Shown here one piece after another: positions 1-6,210 of a stretch of 14,106 nucleotides of DNA (position 1 is the first letter of the stretch; each line of letters opens with the position of its first letter). Position numbers and translations under genes: made by a program. This DNA comes from GCA-2716945 sp964342835 (lineage in GTDB: Bacteria; Pseudomonadota; Gammaproteobacteria; GCA-002705445; GCA-002716945): positions 1-14,106 of the forward strand of contig CAYFGJ010000020.1 in the NCBI GenBank assembly GCA_964342835.1, in the 5' to 3' direction. Below the pieces are notes generated by a model, which saw nothing but the letters and a program-made list of their open reading frames with translations, was not told where the DNA came from and did not search any database.

Positions 1-22
1 GAAAATTACCGCCAAAAGTTGA

Positions 23-25
23 TCA
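23..25 (-). other. In-frame TGA replacing a conserved glycine codon of argD
   Basis: On the minus strand the codons read Gly-Ser-His-TGA-Ser-Thr-Phe-Gly-Gly-Asn-Phe. The ArgD family has Gly at the TGA position, and GGA to TGA is a single G-to-T change. TGA is also the ordinary stop of two other genes here (2211-2213 and 6208-6210), so a reassigned code is unlikely. Confidence 0.85.
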
Positions 26-835
26 GTGACTTCCTGCGGTTAAGACTTGGGCAGAAATACCTTTAGCTAAACACGCACCTATAGGAAGACCGTTTCCTAA
101 TGCTTTAGCTAGCATTACTACATCTGGTATAATATTGCTGTGTTGATATCCAAACCACTTTCCTGTTCTGCAAAAACCAGATTGAACTTCATCTACTAAC
201 ATTAGCCAATTATGTTCATTACAAATTTTTCTTACATCACTTAGATAGTTAGAATCAGGAATTATAATACCTCCTTCTCCTTGAATTGATTCAAGTAAAA
301 TTGCTATCACATTTTTATCTTTCTTAGCATAATCTATGAGCCATTTTGAGTCATTATATGGTGCTGGAACAAAGCCATCTAATAAAGGTTCAAACCCATC
401 TTGTGCTTTACCATTAAATGTCGCACTAAGAGCTCCTAAAGTTCTTCCGTGAAATCCATTATGCATAGTTATTATTTGCGGATTATTAATATTTTTATCA
501 TTTGCATATTTTTTTGCAATCTTGATTGCTGTTTCTACTGATTCTGCACCTGAATTACAAAAAAACGCTCTTTCCATTCCAGCAAGTTCACAAAGCTCTT
601 TAGCCAGCTGTTCTTGATGAATAATATTAAAAGCATTTGATGTATGTATTAATTCTTGAGATTGCTTAGTAAGAACATCTGTAATTTGTTCATTAGAATG
701 CCCTAAATTAGTTACAGCTAGTCCAGAAAGCGCATCTATGTATTTTTTTCCTTTATTATCCCATAGATAAACCCCATCCCCACGGACAAAAGAAACGTCT
801 TTACGATTATATGTGGACATAAGGTGATTATTCAT
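23..835 (-). CDS. argD: Acetylornithine aminotransferase ArgD, interrupted by a premature stop
   Basis: PLP-dependent class III aminotransferase that converts N-acetylglutamate semialdehyde to N-acetylornithine in arginine biosynthesis; the family may also act on succinyl-diaminopimelate precursors. Visible are the phosphate-binding NSGAES segment, the PLP-contacting Asp in LVDEVQSG (about D215) and the Schiff-base lysine in LAKALGNG (K244). The open frame ends after 270 residues at ...TAGSH, while the family is usually about 390-405 residues. The codon after His is TGA (23-25), and the same frame continues as S-T-F-G-G-N-F to the window edge, which is the conserved continuation with only Gly replaced by the stop. 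The gene is therefore broken by one base or carries a sequencing error. The ATG at 833-835 is used; a second Met lies at 818-820, and neither has a clear ribosome site. It is divergent from the porin gene. Confidence 0.88.
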   Translation of the reverse strand: MNNHLMSTYNRKDVSFVRGDGVYLWDNKGKKYIDALSGLAVTNLGHSNEQITDVLTKQSQELIHTSNAFNIIHQEQLAKELCELAGMERAFFCNSGAESVETAIKIAKKYANDKNINNPQIITMHNGFHGRTLGALSATFNGKAQDGFEPLLDGFVPAPYNDSKWLIDYAKKDKNVIAILLESIQGEGGIIIPDSNYLSDVRKICNEHNWLMLVDEVQSGFCRTGKWFGYQHSNIIPDVVMLAKALGNGLPIGACLAKGISAQVLTAGSH

Positions 836-885
836 AATTTACCAATATATCAAGAAAACCAACATTCTAATAAATTGTATCTATA

Positions 886-914
886 AATCTATATATTTTT
901 TCAGTTTTGCTCAA
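886..914 (-). promoter_or_regulatory. Candidate sigma70-type promoter for argD
   Basis: On the minus strand a TTGAGC -35 element (914-909) and a TAGATT -10 element (891-886) are separated by 17 bases. Each matches the consensus at 4 of 6 positions. Transcription would start about 45 bases before the argD ATG. AT-rich DNA produces such matches by chance, so the support is modest. Confidence 0.3.
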
Positions 915-947
915 TTTTTAGCTTAAAATCCACATTTTATCGTCAGT

Positions 948-981
948 TTGACTTGAATATGGATCATATTTGATAGAAAAT
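948..981 (+). promoter_or_regulatory. Candidate promoter region for the porin gene
   Basis: TTGACT (948-953) is a 5/6 match to a -35 element but has only a poor -10 at the right distance (GATAGA, 18-base spacer). The overlapping TTGAAT (953-958) pairs with GAAAAT (976-981) at 17 bases, with 4/6 matches each. The start point would be about 25-30 bases before the porin ATG. The exact boxes are uncertain. Confidence 0.3.
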
Positions 982-1003
982 AAAAAAAGTACACTAATAC
1001 AAT

Positions 1004-1010
1004 AAGGGGA
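1004..1010 (+). promoter_or_regulatory. Strong ribosome binding site of the porin
   Basis: AAGGGGA lies 5 bases before the ATG at 1016. It is one of only three clear Shine-Dalgarno sites in the window, which fits a highly translated outer-membrane protein. Confidence 0.7.
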
Positions 1011-1015
1011 AATTC

Positions 1016-2098
1016 ATGAATAGAATAAGTACATTCGTTCTACTTATGGCGATGTCAGGACTAACTTTCGCAGGTGGTGCTAACAGCTCGCATTCCATGT
1101 CTTCTCATAAAGCACATTCAAAAGGTGTGCATTTCTATGGAAAGATCTTTATTGGTTATGAAGAAAAAAGTACAGGCGCAGCTGCCACTTCGGATAGCCT
1201 TAGAGATAATGGAGGAAACAGTAGAATAGGTCTTAAATTTAGAGAGCCAATGGGTAGTATGACACTTGTTGGTGGAATGGAATATACATTTGATATAGCT
1301 GATGGCATGTCAACAGAAGATGCAACTACATGTGACAGAAATAATACCGATGCAGGTAAAAATGACTGTCAAACATTTGAGTTACATACTGGTAACATGG
1401 GATTAGAAACTCCATTAGGTTATATTGGATTTGGAACATTTGAATCACCATACAAAACATTTGGTATGTATGATACTACTATGGATACAGCAGTAGCTTT
1501 AAATCAACATGGTGGTTTTTCAAAAGGTACATTCGGTATATCAAGCACATGGGGCGGAGTATTATCATACCACGCTGCTATGGGTCCAATCGAGTTTGCA
1601 TATATGTATGGACTTAGCGAACAAACAAATGCTTCTGTTCAAAAAAGAGACTACTCATATGCGTTGAAGCTAAAAGATTTATTTTTACCTGGTTTAGAAA
1701 TTGGTATAGCCACTTCACATGATAATATTGATTCAGGTAACTCAAATAATGGTTCAACAAATGATAAAGTTTTTGCATCATATAAAGTAATGCCTGGACT
1801 AGGTGTTTTTATGACTAATGAAGATACTGAAATTACAGATACTTTTGCTACCAATGGTGATGGAAAAATCCAAACATTTGGTGCACATTACAAAGCAGGA
1901 AACACTATGTGGCAAATAGCCAAAACTGAAGGTGATTCTGCAGGTGCGGACACAGAAGACTATGACACTGTTGCTATTGCAGCAGAAACTGCTTTAAGTA
2001 AAAGCAGCAGTATATTGTTTGGTTATGCTCGTCAAGGATACGAAGACTCAGGAAGTGCAGTTCGTACTTGGACAATCGGCATGACACATGGCTTCTAA
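1016..2098 (+). CDS. Outer-membrane porin (Gram-negative, Porin_4-like)
   Basis: Likely a trimeric 16-strand diffusion porin. The 360-residue product starts with a typical signal peptide: basic N-terminus, hydrophobic core, and a predicted cut after about A19 in the GLTFA sequence. The mature part begins with a histidine-rich stretch (H26, H31, H34, H39), then the first strand VHFYGKIFIGYEE. The body shows alternating polar and hydrophobic strands separated by Gly/Asn/Asp-rich turns. The chain ends in Phe (GMTHGF), the usual signal for the BAM assembly machinery. Two cysteines (C106, C118) sit in a polar loop and could form a disulfide. Base composition is richer in GC than most neighbours. 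A strong ribosome site precedes it and a strong terminator follows, suggesting a highly expressed single-gene transcript. Substrate selectivity cannot be told. Confidence 0.9.
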   Translation: MNRISTFVLLMAMSGLTFAGGANSSHSMSSHKAHSKGVHFYGKIFIGYEEKSTGAAATSDSLRDNGGNSRIGLKFREPMGSMTLVGGMEYTFDIADGMSTEDATTCDRNNTDAGKNDCQTFELHTGNMGLETPLGYIGFGTFESPYKTFGMYDTTMDTAVALNQHGGFSKGTFGISSTWGGVLSYHAAMGPIEFAYMYGLSEQTNASVQKRDYSYALKLKDLFLPGLEIGIATSHDNIDSGNSNNGSTNDKVFASYKVMPGLGVFMTNEDTEITDTFATNGDGKIQTFGAHYKAGNTMWQIAKTEGDSAGADTEDYDTVAIAAETALSKSSSILFGYARQGYEDSGSAVRTWTIGMTHGF

Positions 2099-2131
2099 AA
2101 ACAAATAATAAATAGAAGATAAAACGTAAAT

Positions 2132-2164
2132 AACCTAACCCTTTTTAAGGGTTAGGTTTTTTTT
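2132..2164 (+). terminator. Rho-independent terminator after the porin
   Basis: A perfect 12-bp stem (2132-2143 paired with 2147-2158, core CCTAACCC/GGGTTAGG) has a 3-base loop and runs into eight consecutive T residues (2157-2164). It lies 34 bases after the porin stop, in the gap before the convergent PuuD-like gene. There is no comparable T tract on the other strand, so it mainly serves the porin. Confidence 0.92.
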
Positions 2165-2210
2165 ATTTATTTAATTTACAGTAAGTTATTTATGAATAGT
2201 AACTTTGTTG

Positions 2211-2801
2211 TCACATTGTAAGTCCGGGATGATGAGCGGCGCCCATGAAGAGTAACATTGGAATACTAAGAACTGTATTTATTCTTGATGCTAGAAGAGC
2301 TATTTTTTTAGCTTTTGCTTTCTCTGCATCACTAGCTTCTACTAATCCTAATACTTTTTGTTGATTTGGCCATATTAGGACCCAAACATTGAAAAACATA
2401 ATTGTACCTAACCAAGCACCTGTTCCAATTACAGTACTGTATCCACCAGCTAATGTAAAAGCAGCTACAAACTGTCCATGGTGAGCTAAATACGCAGCAC
2501 CTGTTAACCATGTAACTACAGCACCCCATCTAAACCACAAAAGAGCTAACGGAGCAACATATTTTCCTATAGCTGCAGGACCTGGATCTCCATCAGCTGT
2601 CGCTTGGGCCATTGCAGGAACTTGTACAAAATTAAAATAATAAAGTAGTCCTATCCAAGTTATACCTGATAAATAATGAAACCATCGTAAATAACCTTCT
2701 GCCTCGATTGGAATAGCTCCATCAGCTATAATTAAGGTAAGAACAATAGATAGTATAAAACCAGTTATAATAGTACCTTTTATTGAAAGTAACGGATTCA
2801 T
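2211..2801 (-). CDS. PuuD-like membrane protein (urate oxidase N-terminal domain family, no cytochrome domain)
   Basis: An integral membrane protein of 196 residues with about five hydrophobic segments (roughly 10-27, 40-61, 85-106, 112-147, 172-189). The sequence FHYLSGITWIG, the NVWVLIWPNQ segment and the C-terminal MGAAHHPG resemble the membrane part of PuuD-type urate hydroxylases. Conserved-looking histidines are H42, H107-H108 and H190-H191. Full PuuD carries an additional C-terminal cytochrome c domain, which is absent here: the chain stops at a TGA right after the last helix. No other purine-degradation gene is nearby, so a role in urate oxidation is unproven and a heme or electron-transfer role is possible. 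The ATG at 2801-2799 is chosen because GAGGTG lies just upstream; the GTG two codons earlier lies inside that ribosome site. Confidence 0.75.
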   Translation of the reverse strand: MNPLLSIKGTIITGFILSIVLTLIIADGAIPIEAEGYLRWFHYLSGITWIGLLYYFNFVQVPAMAQATADGDPGPAAIGKYVAPLALLWFRWGAVVTWLTGAAYLAHHGQFVAAFTLAGGYSTVIGTGAWLGTIMFFNVWVLIWPNQQKVLGLVEASDAEKAKAKKIALLASRINTVLSIPMLLFMGAAHHPGLTM

Positions 2802-2812
2802 AAGCACCTCAT
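2802..2812 (-). promoter_or_regulatory. Ribosome binding site that fixes the PuuD-like start
   Basis: The minus strand reads GAGGTG, then CTT, then ATG. The Shine-Dalgarno match overlaps a possible GTG start (2807-2805), making the ATG at 2801 the likely initiator. Confidence 0.7.
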
Positions 2813-2833
2813 AAAATTATTTGATATTTGCTT

Positions 2834-2863
2834 TATAATAAATGATATAAATAAATTTATCTA
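2834..2863. promoter_or_regulatory. Candidate overlapping divergent promoters (PuuD-like gene and asnO)
   Basis: On the plus strand a perfect TATAAT lies at 2834-2839, 53 bases before the asnO ATG, but without a recognisable -35 box. On the minus strand TAGATA (2863-2858) and TATTAT (2840-2835) are 17 bases apart and would serve the PuuD-like gene with a leader of about 27 bases. The two -10 boxes overlap. In DNA this AT-rich the calls are tentative. Confidence 0.3.
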
Positions 2864-2880
2864 TTAATAAGTTTCTGGTA

Positions 2881-2886
2881 GAGGAA
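2881..2886 (+). promoter_or_regulatory. Ribosome binding site of asnO
   Basis: GAGGAA lies 6 bases before the ATG at 2893, a clear Shine-Dalgarno match that supports the start giving Cys at position 2, as needed for the glutaminase nucleophile. Confidence 0.65.
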
Positions 2887-2892
2887 AACAAT

Positions 2893-4671
2893 ATGTGTGG
2901 TATTTGTGGTGAGATAAGATTTGATCAAAAAGAAATTGAAAAAAACTCAATTGATATAATGATGCAAAATATATCAAGAAGAGGTCCTGATAATAAAGGA
3001 GTTTTTTTAGATAAAAACATTTTTCTTGGACATCATCGTCTAAGTATAATTGATGTGTCTAATAAATCGAATCAACCTTTTTATGATAGTAAATTAAAAT
3101 TAACCATAGTGTTCAATGGGGTAATATATAATTATAAGAAACTCAAATCTATACTAATACAAAAAGGTTATACTTTTAGTTCTGACGGAGATACTGAAGT
3201 TATTATAAAAGCATATGATTTTTTTGGAGAAAAATGTGTTAATCAATTGGATGGAATATTTTCTTTTTGTATTTATGATCATAATACAATGTCATTTTTT
3301 CTCGCTAGGGATAAATTAGGTATAAAACCATTATATTATTATTATGATAAAGACTGTTTAAGATTTTCATCTAGTACAAAAGCTCTAATTAAATTGAGTT
3401 CAAAAGAAAATCAAATAGATATCAAAAGCTTACATTATCAACTCACACTTCACTCAGTCGTACCATCACCAAACACAATAATAAAAGGTATAAAAAAATT
3501 ACCTCCTGGTAATAGTATAATATTTAATCTAAAAGGAATGATAAAACAAAATTGTTATTATTCTTTTAACGATAATTTAATAGATGAAAAAATTAGTGAA
3601 TATGAAATACAAGATGAAATAGAAAGATTACTATGTTTGTCAATTGAAAAAAGATTGACTATTTCTGATGTACCAGTTGGTATTTTATTATCTGGTGGAA
3701 TAGATTCAAGTTTAATAGTTGCTATAGCTGCTAAACATTTCAATGTTGATATAAATACATTCTCAATTGGGTTTTCTTCAATTGAACAAGAAATTGGAGA
3801 TGAATATTATTATTCAGATATGGTATCAAAAAATTTTAATACTTATCATAACAAATATTCTATTAATGATAATGATTTGTTTGAAAATATAGATGACGTT
3901 ATTAGTTGTATGTCTGAGCCTATGGTTAGCCAAGATTCCTCAGCATTTTATCTTTTGGCTAAATATGTTTCACAAAAACAAAAAGTTGTATTGAGCGGAC
4001 AAGGAGCGGATGAACTATTTGGTGGTTATTTCTGGTATAAAAAAATACATGATTCTAAAACACATGATCTTGAAACATTTAGTAATAATTATTTTGATCG
4101 TAATCATGACGATTTTTGCAATACTATAACAAAAAAATTTCAAGGTGAAAATTTTAGTTATTTATTAATGAAAGATCTGTTGTCTAATTATAATGATTCT
4201 TTGGATTTATTAGATAAAATATTAAGAATTGACTTGAGTATGTTAATTGTAGATGACCCGGTCAAAAGAATAGATAATATGACTATGGCTTGGGGGTTAG
4301 AAACTAGAGTTCCATATCTAGATATTGATTTAGTTGAATTTGTTTTGAAAATACCTGCTAAATTAAAAATTAATGATAACGGAAAATATCATCTTAAAAA
4401 ACTATCTAAAAAATATTTAAGTGAAGATATAATAAAAAGGGAAAAATTTTATTTTCCTGTGCCGCCACTAAAAATTATACAAGGTAAATTTTATCAATAT
4501 ATGAAAGATATTCTTCTTTCTAATCAATGCAGAGATCGTGGTTTATTTGAAACAAATAATATTAAGTCTCTTCTTGATAATCCCAATAAATACTACACTA
4601 AATTAGAGGGAAATAAGCTTTGGCATTTAACACTACTTGAAAGATGGTTTCAACTAAATGTTGACGAATAA
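2893..4671 (+). CDS. asnO: N-acetylglutaminylglutamine amidotransferase (asparagine synthase family)
   Basis: A two-domain amidotransferase of 592 residues. The N-terminal glutaminase (class II, nucleophile C2 in MCGICGE) releases ammonia from glutamine; the C-terminal synthetase has the PP-loop SGGIDSS (267-273) that adenylates a carboxylate. Several features fit the group that makes the osmolyte NAGGN, rather than plain AsnB: the opening MCGICGEIRFD, a non-Glu residue in NGVIYNY (V77, where AsnB has Glu), GDTEVIIKAY, SEPMVSQD, GQGADELFGGYFWY, RIDNMTMAWGLETRVP, YFPVPPLK and the GNKLWHLTLLERW tail. The usual partner, the NAGGN synthetase Ngg, is not in this window. A GAGGAA ribosome site is 6 bases upstream of the ATG. 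grxD follows after 35 bases and may share the transcript. Family assignment is from remembered motifs; a surface-polysaccharide amidotransferase is the alternative. Confidence 0.8.
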   Translation: MCGICGEIRFDQKEIEKNSIDIMMQNISRRGPDNKGVFLDKNIFLGHHRLSIIDVSNKSNQPFYDSKLKLTIVFNGVIYNYKKLKSILIQKGYTFSSDGDTEVIIKAYDFFGEKCVNQLDGIFSFCIYDHNTMSFFLARDKLGIKPLYYYYDKDCLRFSSSTKALIKLSSKENQIDIKSLHYQLTLHSVVPSPNTIIKGIKKLPPGNSIIFNLKGMIKQNCYYSFNDNLIDEKISEYEIQDEIERLLCLSIEKRLTISDVPVGILLSGGIDSSLIVAIAAKHFNVDINTFSIGFSSIEQEIGDEYYYSDMVSKNFNTYHNKYSINDNDLFENIDDVISCMSEPMVSQDSSAFYLLAKYVSQKQKVVLSGQGADELFGGYFWYKKIHDSKTHDLETFSNNYFDRNHDDFCNTITKKFQGENFSYLLMKDLLSNYNDSLDLLDKILRIDLSMLIVDDPVKRIDNMTMAWGLETRVPYLDIDLVEFVLKIPAKLKINDNGKYHLKKLSKKYLSEDIIKREKFYFPVPPLKIIQGKFYQYMKDILLSNQCRDRGLFETNNIKSLLDNPNKYYTKLEGNKLWHLTLLERWFQLNVDE

Positions 4672-4706
4672 AATATCTGTAATATAATTTTGTTAGAGCG
4701 AATATA

Positions 4707-5021
4707 ATGTCTGGTCTAGAAAGAATAAAAAAACAAGTAGAAGAAAATCCCATAATAATTTATATGAAGGGTGATCCTAAGATGCCTATGTGTGGATTTT
4801 CATCTAAAGCAGTTGAAGCTTTAAAAAAATGTGGTAAAGAATTCGCATGGGTAAATATAATACTTGACCAGGAAATAATGAATGATTTGCCAAAATTTTC
4901 TGATTGGCCTACTTTTCCTCAACTATTTATTAATGGAGAATTAATAGGCGGATGTGATATAACTCTAGAATTATATGATTCTGGAGAATTAAAAAAAATG
5001 ATTGATGCTGCAGTAAAATAA
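4707..5021 (+). CDS. grxD: Monothiol glutaredoxin GrxD (Grx4)
   Basis: A small cytoplasmic thioredoxin-fold protein of 104 residues that binds and transfers [2Fe-2S] clusters with glutathione, usually together with BolA. The monothiol active site CGFS is at residues 29-32 within KGDPKMPMCGFSSKAV. WPTFPQLFINGELIGGCDI carries the cis-Pro and the GG-C-D glutathione-binding elements. Length matches the family (about 105-115). It lies 35 bases after asnO on the same strand with only a weak ribosome site, so co-transcription is plausible. It converges with the methyltransferase gene, leaving 3 bases between the stop codons. IlvD and QueH in this window are Fe-S enzymes that could depend on such a carrier, but no specific link is shown. 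Confidence 0.95.
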   Translation: MSGLERIKKQVEENPIIIYMKGDPKMPMCGFSSKAVEALKKCGKEFAWVNIILDQEIMNDLPKFSDWPTFPQLFINGELIGGCDITLELYDSGELKKMIDAAVK

Positions 5022-5024
5022 TAT

Positions 5025-5681
5025 TTATTTACTATTTGTTGCGTGAATTATATCCCAATAATTAAAAATATTAGTTTTGGTTGTTTCTTTTATATTCAGA
5101 TTTGCATATTTATTAAAATCATTAAACGGAAAATATGATTTCCATCCTAGAATTCTACTAACAGGCATTAAAGATTTTTCAAATAATCTGCAAAATACAT
5201 TATCTGTATCTGAACTAAAATGATTAACAATAAAAATGTCGCCATCATCTTTACAAACACGTTTCATTTCTTCAATAAGTTTTTTAGGATTTTCAGTTAC
5301 AGAAATAACATACATCGCAACAACCTTATCAAAAGTATTATCTGCAAAAGATAAAAACTCTCCATTCATCATAGAAATATATTTATTATTATATTTATTT
5401 TTTTCTATTTTTTTTGTAGCCAATCTCAACATATCAGGAGATATATCTATACCAATAACATTTGTTTCTTTTGGATAATATTGAAATGAAGATCCAGTTC
5501 CAATTCCAATTTCGAGAACTTTATCAGTATTAGAGCAATCCATCATTTCTATCAATCTCTTTCTTCCAGGCCTGAATACCTGACCAAATGTATAATCATA
5601 AAAACTTGAAACACGATTATAAGAATTAATTATAGAGTTTTTGTTCAATATGTTATCCTGTATATTAGTATTATTATACAT
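5025..5681 (-). CDS. SAM-dependent methyltransferase, PmtA-like (phosphatidylethanolamine N-methyltransferase, Rhodobacter type)
   Basis: A class I Rossmann methyltransferase of about 218 residues. Motif I is VLEIGIGTGS, followed by the acidic IGIDIS loop that binds the SAM ribose. The N-terminal SSFYDYTFGQVFRPGR, the central VVAMYVISVTENP and IVNHFSSD match what I recall of Rhodobacter-type PmtA, which methylates phosphatidylethanolamine three times to phosphatidylcholine at the inner membrane. Without a search it could be another small-molecule methyltransferase of the same superfamily. There is no signal peptide or transmembrane segment. The ATG at 5681-5679 is preferred; a TTG sits immediately before it. 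No good ribosome site is seen. The start codon is 4 bases from the start of the divergent membrane-protein gene. Confidence 0.72.
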   Translation of the reverse strand: MYNNTNIQDNILNKNSIINSYNRVSSFYDYTFGQVFRPGRKRLIEMMDCSNTDKVLEIGIGTGSSFQYYPKETNVIGIDISPDMLRLATKKIEKNKYNNKYISMMNGEFLSFADNTFDKVVAMYVISVTENPKKLIEEMKRVCKDDGDIFIVNHFSSDTDNVFCRLFEKSLMPVSRILGWKSYFPFNDFNKYANLNIKETTKTNIFNYWDIIHATNSK

Positions 5682-5685
5682 CAAT

Positions 5686-6210
5686 ATGCTGAACGATTTA
5701 AAAATTTTTTTTGATATTATTAGATTTAATAGAGGTCCTCAAGATCTTCCAACTAATATAAGATTACTCAATATAACAATACTGGCAAATATTTTAATAG
5801 GCCAAATACCTTCTGATGCTCAATATAATTTCATTGCTTCTTTGTTAACTACTACCATTTTTATAGGTATAACTTTAATATTTATACAAGTGTGTTTATA
5901 CGTTAAAGAAGCCAATACTGGAATGTCGAATATATATAAGGCTCGTTATTTACAAACAGCTAGTGCTGTATTGGGAATTCATGCACTAATTGGCTTATTT
6001 GCCAGTTTATTATTTTTAATGACTAAAAATGATCCAAATACAGTAATGATAATTGTATTACTAACAAGCTTATACTCATGGATAGTATATGGTCATATTT
6101 TTAAATATACTTTTGATACTTCAATGATATTTGGTTTGGCAATCTCTTTTTTATATAGTATGGTTGCTGGGTTCATAATGTTATTATTTCTACAAGCATT
6201 CTTCTTATGA
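5686..6210 (+). CDS. Uncharacterised inner-membrane protein with a GPQDLP motif
   Basis: A 174-residue protein with a short cytoplasmic-looking N-terminus (DIIRFNRGPQDLP at about 10-22) followed by about five hydrophobic segments near residues 28-40, 49-73, 93-113, 119-138 and 145-170. I do not recognise a named family. The RGPQDLP block looks conserved and charged, so it may be a functional cytosolic element. There are no catalytic signatures. The ATG at 5686 is chosen because it places the motif near the N-terminus; an upstream TTG at 5641 would overlap the methyltransferase coding region. The stop TGA overlaps the mpl start (ATGA at 6207-6210), showing translational coupling with mpl and suggesting a link with cell-envelope biology. 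Confidence 0.7.
   Translation: MLNDLKIFFDIIRFNRGPQDLPTNIRLLNITILANILIGQIPSDAQYNFIASLLTTTIFIGITLIFIQVCLYVKEANTGMSNIYKARYLQTASAVLGIHALIGLFASLLFLMTKNDPNTVMIIVLLTSLYSWIVYGHIFKYTFDTSMIFGLAISFLYSMVAGFIMLLFLQAFFL
5714..5742 (-). promoter_or_regulatory. Candidate promoter of the methyltransferase, inside the divergent gene
   Basis: On the minus strand TTGAGG (5742-5737) and TAATAT (5719-5714) are 17 bases apart, each 4/6 to consensus. The start point would give a leader of about 26 bases. It lies within codons of the GPQDLP membrane protein, as it must, because the two starts are only 4 bases apart. Confidence 0.25.

Noticed and set aside
23..25. TGA read as glycine (recoded genetic code)
   Set aside because: A Gly-TGA code is known only in Gracilibacteria/SR1-type lineages. 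Two other genes here end normally at TGA (2211-2213, 6208-6210), no other in-frame TGA occurs in a conserved gene, and the gene set looks gammaproteobacterial.
1651..1854. Minus-strand open frame inside the porin
   Set aside because: It lies antisense to a well-supported gene, lacks a ribosome site and has no recognisable motif. The same holds for the frames within 2332-2529, 3558-3743, 5236-5478, 6362-6598, 7566-7790, 9172-9393, 9790-10113 and 12818-13039.
3121..3126. V77 in NGVIYNY of the amidotransferase as a damaging change of the AsnB glutamine-binding Glu
   Set aside because: The NAGGN amidotransferase group, which the rest of the protein matches, does not keep Glu here, so the residue is a family marker rather than damage.
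5012..5033. A/T inverted repeat between grxD and the methyltransferase as a terminator
   Set aside because: The stem AGTAAA/TTTACT has only two G-C pairs and a long loop, without a proper T tract. It is too weak to call in DNA this AT-rich.
5641..5685. TTG start at 5641 for the GPQDLP membrane protein
   Set aside because: It would overlap the methyltransferase start region. The ATG at 5686 places the conserved-looking motif close to the N-terminus as expected.
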